A DNA stretch of 64,000 nucleotides, taken from assembly GCA_023441965.1 (NCBI GenBank), contig JAEZNB010000011.1, forward strand, positions 3,230-67,229, read 5' to 3'. Positions 15,469-24,172 of this stretch are shown one piece after another (position 1 is the first letter of the stretch; every line of letters begins with the position of its first letter). Source of the DNA: Bacillota bacterium (GTDB lineage Bacteria; Bacillota; Clostridia; Lachnospirales; Lachnospiraceae). The translations under genes were made by a program, and so were the position numbers. The notes below the pieces were generated by a model that was not told where the DNA came from, did not search any database, and saw only the letters and a list, made by a program, of their open reading frames with translations.

Positions 15469-16701
15469 ATGGCAAAAGCATTAATCGTCGGTGCTGGCGG
15501 TGTGGCCAGCGTGGTAGCACATAAGTGCTGTGAGATACCGGAGGTATTTGAGGAGCTCTGTATCGCCAGCAGAACCTTATCCAAATGTGAAGCACTTAGG
15601 GATAAGCTGAATCAATATACTGCGAAGCTTAGCAGTGAAAAAGGAAAAGCAGTAACCAAGGTTACAGTGGCCAGAGTGGACGCTGACAGGACAGAGGAAG
15701 TAATCGAACTGATCGAGAGTGAGAAGCCGGACATTGTAATCAATGTGGCCTTACCCTATCAGGACCTGACCATCATGGAAGCCTGTCTTGCCACAAAGGT
15801 AGATTATCTGGATACGGCCAATTATGAGCCGATCGAAACGGCAAAATTCGAATACAAATGGCAGTGGGCCTATAAGGAGCTGTTTGAGAAGGCCGGTATT
15901 ACCGCAGTATTGGGCTGTGGCTTCGATCCCGGTGTAACAGGGATTTTCTCAGCCCATGCGTTAAAGCATCATTTTGATGAGATTCATACAATTGATATAT
16001 TAGATGCCAATGCAGGAGACCATGGCTATCCCTTTGCCACGAACTTTAATCCCGAGATCAATATCCGTGAGGTTACTGCTCCGGGAAGCTATTTTGAGAA
16101 TGGTAAGTTCATCGAAACTGAGCCCATGTCCATTAAGAGAGTCTACAATTTCCCGGAGATCGGGCCCAAGGATATGTATCTGCTTCACCATGAGGAGCTG
16201 GAATCCTTGGCAATCAATATTCCCGGGGTGAAGAGAATCCGTTTCTTCATGACCTTCTCCGAGCGTTATCTGACGCACCTTAAGGTTCTTGAGAATGTGG
16301 GTATGACTTCAATTGAACCGATTGATTATGACGGACAGAAGATTGTTCCCTTGCAGTTTCTGAAGGCTGTCCTTCCGGATCCTGCTTCCTTAGGACCCAG
16401 GACCAAGGGAAAGACCAATATCGGCTGTATCTTTACCGGCACAAAGGACGGTAAGGAGAAGAAGTATTATGTATACAATGTATGTGACCATGAGGAATGC
16501 TACCGTGAGGTAGGTTCCCAGGCGATTTCCTATACAACGGGCGTTCCGGCGATGATCGGGGCGATGCTGGTACTGACCGGGAAGTGGAAGAAGGCCGGCG
16601 TTCATAATGTAGAGGAGTTCGATCCGGATCCTTTCATGGAGGTCCTGAACAGCTACGGTCTGCCCTGGCAGGAAAGCTTTCAGCCCGATATGGTGGAATA
16701 A
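15469..16701 (+). CDS. Carboxynorspermidine/carboxyspermidine dehydrogenase (saccharopine dehydrogenase family)
   Basis: The enzyme condenses aspartate semialdehyde with putrescine (or diaminopropane) and reduces the product to carboxyspermidine (or carboxynorspermidine) with NADPH. The 410-residue protein starts with a Rossmann motif GAGGVASVVAHKC, then INVALPYQDLTIMEACL, DTANYEP and GCGFDPGVTGIF, all typical of the LYS1-like CASDH group and distinct from true saccharopine reductases. AAGGAGG gives the start at 15469. Assignment to polyamine synthesis rather than lysine metabolism is supported by the nearby NspC-type decarboxylase at 18301 and the upstream spe genes. Confidence 0.9.
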   Translation: MAKALIVGAGGVASVVAHKCCEIPEVFEELCIASRTLSKCEALRDKLNQYTAKLSSEKGKAVTKVTVARVDADRTEEVIELIESEKPDIVINVALPYQDLTIMEACLATKVDYLDTANYEPIETAKFEYKWQWAYKELFEKAGITAVLGCGFDPGVTGIFSAHALKHHFDEIHTIDILDANAGDHGYPFATNFNPEINIREVTAPGSYFENGKFIETEPMSIKRVYNFPEIGPKDMYLLHHEELESLAINIPGVKRIRFFMTFSERYLTHLKVLENVGMTSIEPIDYDGQKIVPLQFLKAVLPDPASLGPRTKGKTNIGCIFTGTKDGKEKKYYVYNVCDHEECYREVGSQAISYTTGVPAMIGAMLVLTGKWKKAGVHNVEEFDPDPFMEVLNSYGLPWQESFQPDMVE

Positions 16702-16736
16702 GGCAAGGCTTTCATAGATCAGACCTCATAAATCAG

Positions 16737-16809
16737 GGGCTGTTTCACAATATCAACCATAACTACACGAGGCATCATGTGTACTTTTCAGGGGATTGTG
16801 AAACAGCCC
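16737..16809. repeat. Long inverted repeat (GGGCTGTTTCA type) between polyamine genes
   Basis: A perfect 15-bp inverted repeat (16737-16751 with 16795-16809) encloses a 43-base loop. No T-run follows on either strand, so it is not a classic terminator. A related arm, GGGCTGTTTCAT, starts a similar structure at 41102. Confidence 0.6.
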
Positions 16810-16810
16810 A

Positions 16811-16882
16811 TTTCATCAGAAGCGAAGAGAGAAGGAGATCAGGTTTCATAAGAAGCGAAGAGATAAGGAGATCAGCTTTCAT
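16811..16882 (+). repeat. 33-bp tandem repeat carrying ribosome binding sites
   Basis: Two consecutive 33-base units (16811-16843, 16844-16876) differ at only three or so positions, and a third partial copy (TTTCAT, from 16877) contains the start codon of the next gene. Each unit has an AAGGAG Shine-Dalgarno followed by ATCAG-TTTCAT. The copies lie in frame, so a longer protein could in theory be read from upstream, but only the last copy is followed by an ATG at the right place. Confidence 0.75.
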
Positions 16883-18275
16883 GAGGATAGGAAAGAAGGG
16901 AAGAATCTTAATACTGCTTGTCTTCGTCCTGTTTTCTCTGGTCAGCTGCCGTCTGGAGGGAAAGACGAAGGATAGAAGCCCAGAGAATAAGGCCGGAAAC
17001 CAGACCGATCAAAGTGGGGATATCAAGATAAGAAATGATAACGAAGGAACAGAAGAAGGCAGTGACACCGGATCAGATGATAAAGGTAATCAAGCCGATC
17101 AAGCTGAAACGAAAGAAGATGAAGAGCTGTCTAAGGAGAAAGCAGGCAAGACCATGGATGTACGCTCTCTTCCCCAGCCGGAAACGGATGTTGTGAGTGA
17201 TACGATGTATCAAAAGGCAGTCCCTGTGCAAGGAAACCTGGCCAGGCTGGCTGCTGTCATGCGTAGAGCAGAAAAGGGAGAAGATATCACGGTAGGTGTG
17301 ATCGGAGGCTCAATCACTCAGGGATCCTCTGCTACCAGTACCCAGAATACCTATGCTTACCGCTTCTATCAGTGGTGGGAGCAGGCATTTCCACAGGCGA
17401 AGATCAGACTGGTGAATGCAGGGATCGGTGCAACGACCTCCTATCTGGGTGTGCATCGGGTCGATCAGGAGCTCTTATCCGAAGAGCCCGATGTGGTCAT
17501 CGTAGAATTCTCTGTCAATGACAGTGATACGAGATTCTTTAAGGAAAGCTATGAGGCCTTGGTCCGTAAGCTACTGAAGGCCGAGCAATCCCCGGCAGTG
17601 CTTTTGCTCTTTATGACCATGGAGGACGGAACCAGTGCCGAACCCTCCCATATGCACATCGGTTTTCTCTATGACCTGCCAAGAATCAGCTATCGACAGG
17701 CAGTGTTGAAGGAAATCGAGGAGGGCAGGCTTACCTGGAAGGAGATATCTCCGGACAATATCCATCCCAATGACAAGGGTCATGCACTTGTTGGGGAGCT
17801 TCTATGGAAGTATCTGAATGAAGTCTATGCCAAACTGGATACCATAGAGACGGACCTTCCGGCCCTACCGGAGCCCTTCTTTACCGAAGCATATGATGAC
17901 GCTGTCATTCTTGATTCTACAGCCATAGAACCAATAGAGCTGGAAGCCTTTGAGAAGAGCAGGATCAGCTATCACTACAGTAACAGCTGGACGGCTACGG
18001 AAGGTGAGGCTTCGATTATCTTCGAGACTGAGGCACAGAATATTGGTATTATGTATTATAAGCAGACAGATGGCCGCGGAGGACTATTTGAGGTATATGT
18101 GGACGGCGAGAATATGCGTACCCTGGATGCGGATTTCAGCGGAGGCTGGGGCTCCTATGCCGATACCATCCAGGTTTACCGGTCCAAGGAGAAGAAGCTG
18201 CACCGCATAGAGATCAAAAAAGCTGCCACTTCCGGCGGTGACCGGTTCCATCTCTTAGGGCTTTTGATATCATAA
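16881..18275 (+). CDS. Secreted SGNH/GDSL-family hydrolase, lipoprotein
   Basis: A lipoprotein signal peptide (LLVFVLFSLVSC; lipid-bearing Cys near residue 22) is followed by a low-complexity, charged linker rich in Asp, Glu, Lys and Gln (to about residue 100). The SGNH catalytic domain then has GGSITQG (nucleophile Ser in block I), NAGIGAT (Gly), SVND (Asn) and DNIHPND (Asp-x-x-His). A beta-rich C-terminal domain of about 130 residues, probably carbohydrate-binding, ends the protein. Related proteins are esterases that deacetylate polysaccharides; the substrate here is unknown. The AAGGAG at 16865-16870 selects ATG 16881. It is oddly placed between the two carboxyspermidine genes. Confidence 0.8.
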   Translation: MRIGKKGRILILLVFVLFSLVSCRLEGKTKDRSPENKAGNQTDQSGDIKIRNDNEGTEEGSDTGSDDKGNQADQAETKEDEELSKEKAGKTMDVRSLPQPETDVVSDTMYQKAVPVQGNLARLAAVMRRAEKGEDITVGVIGGSITQGSSATSTQNTYAYRFYQWWEQAFPQAKIRLVNAGIGATTSYLGVHRVDQELLSEEPDVVIVEFSVNDSDTRFFKESYEALVRKLLKAEQSPAVLLLFMTMEDGTSAEPSHMHIGFLYDLPRISYRQAVLKEIEEGRLTWKEISPDNIHPNDKGHALVGELLWKYLNEVYAKLDTIETDLPALPEPFFTEAYDDAVILDSTAIEPIELEAFEKSRISYHYSNSWTATEGEASIIFETEAQNIGIMYYKQTDGRGGLFEVYVDGENMRTLDADFSGGWGSYADTIQVYRSKEKKLHRIEIKKAATSGGDRFHLLGLLIS

Positions 18276-18300
18276 ACAGGACAAAGGAAAGGAGAAGCCT

Positions 18301-19488
18301 ATGACTCTGGATTTTAATCGGATTTCAACCCCCTCCTATGTGGTTGATGAGCAATTATTGATAAAGAACTTATCCATCCTGCGGTCTGTCATGGACAGGA
18401 CCGGCTGCGAGATACTCTTGGCACAGAAGGCCTTCTCCATGTATGCGGTCTATCCTTTGATAGGTCAGTACTTAAGCGGTACCACAGCCAGCTCCCTCTA
18501 TGAAGCAAGGCTTGGCTATGAGGAGATGGGTAAGGAGGTTCATATCTTTGCTCCTGCCTATAAGGAGGAGGAATTCGATCAGGTTCTATCCCTCTGTGAC
18601 CATATCGTATTTAATTCTCTACAGCAGTGGAATAAATATAAGAACAGGGTTGTTGCATATAATCAAATGCAGGAAGCAGAGGAAGATCGGGAGACAGGGA
18701 ATGCTGGGAAGAAGCGCAGGGTCTCCTGCGGCCTTCGGATCAATCCCGAGTACTCAGAGATTGAGACGGATATGTATAATCCCTGCTTCGAAAACTCCCG
18801 TTTCGGTATTACCTTGGAGCAGCTTCGGGGAGCAGACCTGACCGGTATAGAGGGGCTGCATTTTCATACTATGTGCGAGCAGAACTCCGATGTACTGGAG
18901 AGAACTCTCAAGGTAGTGGAAGAGAAGTTCGGAGACTATCTGCAGGGTATGAAATGGCTGAACTTCGGCGGAGGCCATCATATCAGCAGGGAGGATTATG
19001 AAATCGATACCCTCGTTTCCTGTATCATGCATATGAAGGAAACCTATCAGCTACAGGTCTATCTGGAGCCGGGTGAAGCGGTTGCCTTAAATGCCGGCTG
19101 GCTGGTCAGCTCTGTACTGGAACTGATGGAGAACGGGATGAAGCTTGCCATTCTGGACACCTCAGCTGCCTGTCATATGCCGGATGTTCTGGAGATGCCC
19201 TATCGGCCCAAGATAATTGGTTCAGAAGAGAAGGGAGAGTATCCTTACAGCTACCGCCTGGGCGGACCCACCTGTTTGGCAGGGGATGTGATCGGTGACT
19301 ATTCCTTCCCGGAGCCTCTGAAGGTGGGGGACAGACTGATCTTCTGTGATATGGCCATCTATTCCATGGTCAAGAATAATACCTTCAACGGAATCAATCT
19401 TCCTTCGATTTATCTTAGGAAGGAAGATGGAAGTCTGCAAAAAATAAAGGAGTTTTCCTACGAGGACTTTAAGGGTAGGTTGTCCTAA
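18301..19488 (+). CDS. nspC: Carboxynorspermidine/carboxyspermidine decarboxylase
   Basis: NspC removes the carboxyl group from carboxyspermidine (or carboxynorspermidine) to give spermidine (or norspermidine). It belongs to the alanine racemase-like fold III PLP decarboxylases. The 395-residue protein has STPSYVVDE at the N-terminus, the cofactor lysine Lys43 in LLAQKAFSM, HFHTMCEQ, the glycine-rich phosphate loop NFGGGHHI, EPGEA, and GPTCLAGDVIG with the catalytic Cys. AAAGGAG lies 6 bases before the ATG. Together with the dehydrogenase at 15469 it makes a complete second route to spermidine, independent of SAM. Confidence 0.92.
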   Translation: MTLDFNRISTPSYVVDEQLLIKNLSILRSVMDRTGCEILLAQKAFSMYAVYPLIGQYLSGTTASSLYEARLGYEEMGKEVHIFAPAYKEEEFDQVLSLCDHIVFNSLQQWNKYKNRVVAYNQMQEAEEDRETGNAGKKRRVSCGLRINPEYSEIETDMYNPCFENSRFGITLEQLRGADLTGIEGLHFHTMCEQNSDVLERTLKVVEEKFGDYLQGMKWLNFGGGHHISREDYEIDTLVSCIMHMKETYQLQVYLEPGEAVALNAGWLVSSVLELMENGMKLAILDTSAACHMPDVLEMPYRPKIIGSEEKGEYPYSYRLGGPTCLAGDVIGDYSFPEPLKVGDRLIFCDMAIYSMVKNNTFNGINLPSIYLRKEDGSLQKIKEFSYEDFKGRLS

Positions 19489-19597
19489 AAAACCATAGTC
19501 TAAGAGCTTGTAAAAACGATTTGAGCTTCTGTCTTAAATCATGAATATTCCGGAACTTTTACAATAGATTTTAGTAAAGAAACGGATGGGATGATTT

Positions 19598-20911
19598 ATG
19601 TTGAAGAAGAAGCTAAGTACGATAATTCCCTGTTTTTTGCTGCTGGCCGTGATCACTGGCTATCAATATAACTCTCTTAAGACCTATTATCATGAGCTCC
19701 ATCATGCTCCGGTTCTGGAGGCGGAGGAGCTTGGGGTTAAGATGAAAGATGAGAATCAGCGTTTCAGCGAAAGTGAACAGGAATATAGGAGAATGCTGGA
19801 GCCGTCAGAGGCGGAGAAAGAGACGGAATTGACCGTTGATGTTCCCAAGGATATCAAGCTAAGTGCCAAGGCAGCTCTTTTAATGGATGGGGAGAATAAC
19901 AGGGTCTTGTATGAGGAGCACGGCTATGATAAATTGCCCATGGCCTCTACGACCAAAATCATGACCTGCGTGATTGCCCTAGAAAATGCGGACCTGGACG
20001 ATATCGTTACGGTTTCCTCCTATGCCGCCAGGCAGCCGGATGTTCAGCTGGGGATCCGGACGGGGGAGCAGTATTATCTTAGGGATCTGCTTTATTCCCT
20101 TATGCTGGAGAGCCATAATGATTGTGCCGTTGCCATCGCCGAGCATGTGGGAGGCTCTGTGGAGGGCTTCGCAACGATGATGAATGATAAGGCCAGATCC
20201 CTTGACTGTATGAATACGAATTTTGTTACACCGAACGGACTGGATGCGGAGGGCCATTATACCACTGCCAGAGACCTGGCTGTGATCGCAGGCTATGCAA
20301 TTAAAAATGACCGCTTCATCAAGATTACGAATACCGCATCCCATCAATTCAAAGAGCTGATCAATGGCAGAGGCCATTCTGTCAGCAATAAGAATAAGTT
20401 CCTCTATATGATGGACGGAGCCATCGGTGTGAAAACAGGCTTTACCGGTAAGGCAGGCTACTGCTTTGTCGGAGCCATCCGACGGCCGGACCGGACCTTA
20501 ATCTCCGTTGTCCTGGGCTGTGGATGGCCTCCGAATAAAAGCATAAAATGGACGGACACCAAGAAGCTGATGACCTACGGGATAGATCATTATGAGAAGC
20601 GGCAAATCTTCCAAGAGGTTCAGCTGGAACCGCTTCCCGTACAGGAGGGTCAGAAGAAGCTGGAGGCCTTAAGTCTGAAAGGAAATCTGTCCCTGCTGAT
20701 GAGGAAGGATGAGACGGTCCGCATCGAATATGAGCTGCCGGAGGAGCTGAAGGCTCCGGTTCAGGCAGGAGAGGTGGCAGGCTATGCCTCCTATTATATC
20801 AATGACACCCTGTATCAAAAGCTTCCGATCCATACGACAGAAGAGATTCCCAGGATCAATTATCGCTTCTGTCTGAATAAAATCCTAGGCCTTTGGAGCG
20901 GTCAGTATTAA
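19598..20911 (+). CDS. Second D-Ala-D-Ala carboxypeptidase (PBP5-like), membrane-anchored
   Basis: This 437-residue penicillin-binding protein has an N-terminal hydrophobic helix (about residues 7-24) and an extra charged spacer of some 60 residues before the catalytic domain. The active-site motifs are STTK (Ser117, Lys120) in PMASTTKIM, SHN in ESHNDCA, and KTG in VKTGFTGKAG. The C-terminal region resembles the PBP5 C domain, but ends with NKILGLWSGQY instead of a clear amphipathic anchor. It removes terminal D-Ala from peptidoglycan. It is a paralogue of the enzyme at 7199 and may have a different role or time of expression; this is inference. Confidence 0.87.
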   Translation: MLKKKLSTIIPCFLLLAVITGYQYNSLKTYYHELHHAPVLEAEELGVKMKDENQRFSESEQEYRRMLEPSEAEKETELTVDVPKDIKLSAKAALLMDGENNRVLYEEHGYDKLPMASTTKIMTCVIALENADLDDIVTVSSYAARQPDVQLGIRTGEQYYLRDLLYSLMLESHNDCAVAIAEHVGGSVEGFATMMNDKARSLDCMNTNFVTPNGLDAEGHYTTARDLAVIAGYAIKNDRFIKITNTASHQFKELINGRGHSVSNKNKFLYMMDGAIGVKTGFTGKAGYCFVGAIRRPDRTLISVVLGCGWPPNKSIKWTDTKKLMTYGIDHYEKRQIFQEVQLEPLPVQEGQKKLEALSLKGNLSLLMRKDETVRIEYELPEELKAPVQAGEVAGYASYYINDTLYQKLPIHTTEEIPRINYRFCLNKILGLWSGQY

Positions 20912-21045
20912 ACCTTTGAATCTTTTCGTAAGTGTGATTTGAATCAAAGCAAGCTGCTCATGCTATTGTTATACTATTCAATGTAAAGAAGAAATGAAGA
21001 TAAAAATGCCGTAAGAAGTACGGTAAGATAAATGGAGGAATGAAG

Positions 21046-22239
21046 ATGGGTAAGAAAATTACAGAGCATGTCACCTGGGTAGGTAAAGTTGATTGGGAAT
21101 TAAAGAGCTTCCACGGAAATGAGTATTCCACCTGGAAGGGATCCTCCTATAATTCCTATCTGGTCAGAGATGAGAAGACAGTTTTGATTGACACGGTATG
21201 GCAGCCCTATGATAAGGAATTCGTCAGCAGGCTGAAGCAGGAGATTGATCTGAAGGAAATCGATTATATCATCCTAAATCACAGTGAGATCGACCATAGC
21301 GGAGCCCTGCCGGAGCTGATGAGAGAGATTCCCGGCACCCCGATCTACTGTACAGCCAACGGAGCCAAGATCCTTAAGGGACACTACCATCAGGACTGGA
21401 ACTTTGTGACGGTTAAGACCGGAGACTCCTTAAAGCTGGGAGCTCATACCCTTACCTTTGTGGAGGCACCCATGCTTCATTGGCCGGATTCCATGTTCAC
21501 CTATATGGACGGAGAGAACATCCTCTTCAGCAATGACGCTTTCGGTCAGCATTATGCCACGGAATCCTTATACAATGATTTGGTGGATAACTCTGAGCTC
21601 TTTGAAGAAGCAACCAAGTATTATGCTAATATCCTGACACCCTTCAGCAGGCTGGTCTCCAAGAAGATCGATGAGGTATTAAAGCTTAATCTGCCTGTCA
21701 CCCTGATCTGCCCCAGTCATGGAGTGATCTGGAAGAACAATCCTCTCCAGATCGTGGAGCAGTATCAGAAATGGGCTGAGGATTATCAGGAGAATCAGAT
21801 TACGATTATCTATGATACCATGTGGAATGCTACCAGAAGGATGGCGGAAGCAATCGCTGATGGACTTAGAAGAGAGGATCCTACCGTAACGGTCAAGTTA
21901 TGTAACGCCTCCAAGGAGGATAAGAACGATATCATAACCGAGATTTTCAAGTCCAAGGCGATTCTGGTGGGGTCACCTACCGTCAATAACGGTTATATGC
22001 ATTCCATCGCAGGCCTTTTAGAGATGGTCAGAGGCCTGAAGTTTAAGAATAAGAAGGCCGCTGCCTTCGGCAGCTATGGCTGGAGCGGAGAAGCCGTGAA
22101 GCTCTTAAAGGAAGAGCTGGTGAAAGCTGGCTTTGCCCTTATGGGAGATGGCTACCGTACCCTTTGGGTTCCGGATGAGGCTGAATTAGAGTCCTTGACT
22201 AAGTACGGCAGGGAGCTGATTCGCACTGTAAAAGAATAA
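21046..22239 (+). CDS. fprA: Flavodiiron protein (FprA-type oxygen/NO reductase)
   Basis: Flavodiiron proteins reduce O2 to water (and often NO to N2O), protecting anaerobes. The 397-residue protein has an N-terminal metallo-beta-lactamase domain with the diiron ligands in NHSEIDHSG (H-x-E-x-D-H), a His in EAPMLHWPDSM, Asp in LFSNDAFGQHY and His in CPSHGVIW, followed by a C-terminal flavodoxin domain (from about residue 250) with the FMN phosphate loop YDTMWNATRRM and SPTVNNGY. There is no extra rubredoxin or reductase domain, so external electron donors are needed. ATGGAGG at 21032-21038 selects ATG 21046 rather than 21040. It appears to be monocistronic. Confidence 0.94.
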   Translation: MGKKITEHVTWVGKVDWELKSFHGNEYSTWKGSSYNSYLVRDEKTVLIDTVWQPYDKEFVSRLKQEIDLKEIDYIILNHSEIDHSGALPELMREIPGTPIYCTANGAKILKGHYHQDWNFVTVKTGDSLKLGAHTLTFVEAPMLHWPDSMFTYMDGENILFSNDAFGQHYATESLYNDLVDNSELFEEATKYYANILTPFSRLVSKKIDEVLKLNLPVTLICPSHGVIWKNNPLQIVEQYQKWAEDYQENQITIIYDTMWNATRRMAEAIADGLRREDPTVTVKLCNASKEDKNDIITEIFKSKAILVGSPTVNNGYMHSIAGLLEMVRGLKFKNKKAAAFGSYGWSGEAVKLLKEELVKAGFALMGDGYRTLWVPDEAELESLTKYGRELIRTVKE

Positions 22240-22334
22240 AATAAAAAAATTTTCAAAAATATGAAACCTTTTCCCTTTTTCAATCGTTTAATAGAGGAAG
22301 GCATTAACTGCATCTGTTAAAGGACGGGGAGAGT

Positions 22335-22562
22335 ATGAAGAAAATTGTAATAAGATACCGCTGCAGCAAATACAGACGCTTTACCGGAGGCTTGCTCTTT
22401 GCCTTGATTTCCGGTATGTCACTTTTACTTTGCTTCAGCGGTATTTATAAGTATCAGGATACTGGCTTTGAAGTTGTATTTCCCTTTTTTGTTGCGGTGT
22501 TCAGCATGATTCTCGGCTTTATCACCATGTTCCGCAGGAATTATATTTCCTATTCAAAATGA
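22335..22562 (+). CDS. Small two-helix membrane protein of unknown function
   Basis: A 75-residue protein with a very basic N-terminus (MKKIVIRYRCSKYRR) followed by two hydrophobic helices (about 18-36 and 46-64) and a short basic tail. GGGGAG lies 5 bases before the ATG, which supports real translation. No family is recognised. Its 3' end overlaps the 3' end of uxaC on the opposite strand by 13 bases, so the two genes converge without an intervening terminator. Confidence 0.6.
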   Translation: MKKIVIRYRCSKYRRFTGGLLFALISGMSLLLCFSGIYKYQDTGFEVVFPFFVAVFSMILGFITMFRRNYISYSK

Positions 22563-23956
22563 AAAAATCGCATGCTGTTATGGCAGGAGATATCCTGCAC
22601 AATTCTGCCGAGCAGCTTCATGTTCTTCGGGAATTCACCGTTTTCTACCAAGGAACCCAGGTAGTCGCAGAGGATACGCCTGAAGTATTCATGTCTGGTA
22701 TAGGACAGGAAGCTTCTGGAGTCCGTCAGCATACCGATAAAATTACTCAGCAGGCTTAGGCTGGATAAGGTGACCAGATGATCCTTCATACCGGGCTTGT
22801 GATCGTTGAACCACCAGGCTGAGCCATGCTGGATCTTACCGATGGCTGAGGAATCCTCGAAGCAGCCCATCACTGTATCAATCGCCGTATTATCGGTGGG
22901 ATTTAAGGAATAGAGGATGGTCTTGGGCAGCTGATCGGTTACATCCAGGGCATTTAAGAAATCCGCCAGCTGAGCCGAGGAGGTATTGCTGTCATCGATA
23001 CAGTCAAAGCCCGTATTGATGCCGATCTTGCGGAAGAAACGGCTATTGTTGTCCCTCTTGACACCGTAATGCAGCTGCATGACCCAGTTCAGCCTGTGAT
23101 ATTCCCTACCTGCATATAAGAGGAAGGCTGTCTTGAACTTAAGCTGCTCCGGTCTGTCGGGAAGCTCACCGGTCAGACGCTTAGCGAAGATGGCTTCTAT
23201 CTCTGCCTCATCGGCAGGCTCATACATAACATACTCCATTCCGTGGTCAGAGATACAGCAGCCATGCTGTCTGAAGTACTCCATCCGGTCCGTAAGAGCC
23301 TCGCAGAGAGACTTAAAGTCTGTGATCCGGATGCCACTGGCCTCGGAAAGCTTGTCAAGATAGCTTAAAAAGCCGGGCTTTTCGATGTTCATCGCTTCGT
23401 CAGGACGAAAAGCGGGGAGTACCTTGGTCTGAAAAGAAGAATCCTTTGCCAGCTCCCTGTGATATTCCAGGGTGTCAATGGGATCATCCGTTGTACAGAG
23501 AACCTTTACATTGGACATACGGATCAGCCCCTTGGCACTCATCTGGGGCTCCTGAAGCTTGGCATTACAGAGCTCCCATACATCCTCCGCAGTTTCACCG
23601 CTTAAAGCGCCTTCATAACCGAAATACCGCTGCAGCTCCAGATGGCTCCAGTGATAAAGAGGATTACCGATGGCAGCTTCCAGGGTTTCCGCCCACTTCT
23701 GAAACTTCTCCCGATCCGGGGCATCTCCCGTGATATATTTCTCTTCAACCCCATTCGCCCGCATAAGGCGCCATTTATAATGGTCTGCACCTAGCCATAG
23801 CTTCGTGATATTCTCAAATCTGATATCCTCTGCGATTTCCCTGGGGACAATATGACAATGATAGTCCACGATGGGCATGTCCTTCGCATAGCTGTGATAA
23901 AGCTCTTTAGCAGTATCTGTGGACAATAAAAAATCCTGATCCATAAAATTCTTCAT
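22550..23956 (-). CDS. uxaC: Glucuronate (uronate) isomerase
   Basis: UxaC converts D-glucuronate to D-fructuronate and D-galacturonate to D-tagaturonate, the entry step of hexuronate catabolism. The 468-residue protein has the family opening FMDQDFLLSTDTAKELYH and the metal-binding VDYHCHIVPREI (H-x-H), then CTTDDP and the C-terminal DSRSFLSYTRHEYFRRILC. The frame extends to a TTG (23968), but GGAGG on the minus strand, 5 bases upstream, selects ATG 23956. It is divergent from kdgK, which acts later in the same pathway; each has its own promoter in the 270-base gap. Confidence 0.95.
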   Translation of the reverse strand: MKNFMDQDFLLSTDTAKELYHSYAKDMPIVDYHCHIVPREIAEDIRFENITKLWLGADHYKWRLMRANGVEEKYITGDAPDREKFQKWAETLEAAIGNPLYHWSHLELQRYFGYEGALSGETAEDVWELCNAKLQEPQMSAKGLIRMSNVKVLCTTDDPIDTLEYHRELAKDSSFQTKVLPAFRPDEAMNIEKPGFLSYLDKLSEASGIRITDFKSLCEALTDRMEYFRQHGCCISDHGMEYVMYEPADEAEIEAIFAKRLTGELPDRPEQLKFKTAFLLYAGREYHRLNWVMQLHYGVKRDNNSRFFRKIGINTGFDCIDDSNTSSAQLADFLNALDVTDQLPKTILYSLNPTDNTAIDTVMGCFEDSSAIGKIQHGSAWWFNDHKPGMKDHLVTLSSLSLLSNFIGMLTDSRSFLSYTRHEYFRRILCDYLGSLVENGEFPKNMKLLGRIVQDISCHNSMRFFHFE

Positions 23957-24059
23957 AGAAACCTCCAAGAAAAGACATAATGATTATAATATAGCGAAAG
24001 CTTGATATTTGCCCGATCGGCAGTCTCCTAAAGCCCGGGGAAGCAAATTCATGATACAC

Positions 24060-24089
24060 ATTATAGTACTTCGGCTGACTTAAAGTCAA
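24060..24089 (-). promoter_or_regulatory. Promoter of uxaC with a palindrome over the -35 box
   Basis: On the minus strand, TTGACT (24084-24089) and a perfect TATAAT (24060-24065) are 18 bases apart. A palindrome TGACTT-A-AAGTCA (24076-24088) overlaps the -35 box and could be an operator. Confidence 0.7.
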
Positions 24090-24109
24090 GGGAAGGAAGA
24101 AGAACGGAC

Positions 24110-24138
24110 TTGACGAACGGCTATGTCCGTCCTATACT
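24110..24138 (+). promoter_or_regulatory. Promoter of kdgK, back to back with uxaC
   Basis: TTGACG (24110-24115) and TATACT (24133-24138) are spaced by 17 bases. ACGGAC (24104-24109) and GTCCGT (24125-24130) form an inverted repeat around the -35 and spacer, a possible repressor site. Confidence 0.75.
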
Positions 24139-24172
24139 GTGTAATGGAAATATTTATTGTAACCATTCAGGT

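Noticed and set aside
16779..16880. Upstream 34-codon extension of the SGNH lipoprotein
   Set aside because: It consists of the tandem repeat and would put the lipoprotein signal peptide inside the protein.
19508..19564. Weak inverted repeat TTGTAAAA/TTTTACAA after nspC as terminator
   Set aside because: Only 8 AT-rich pairs with a 41-base loop; too weak to support.
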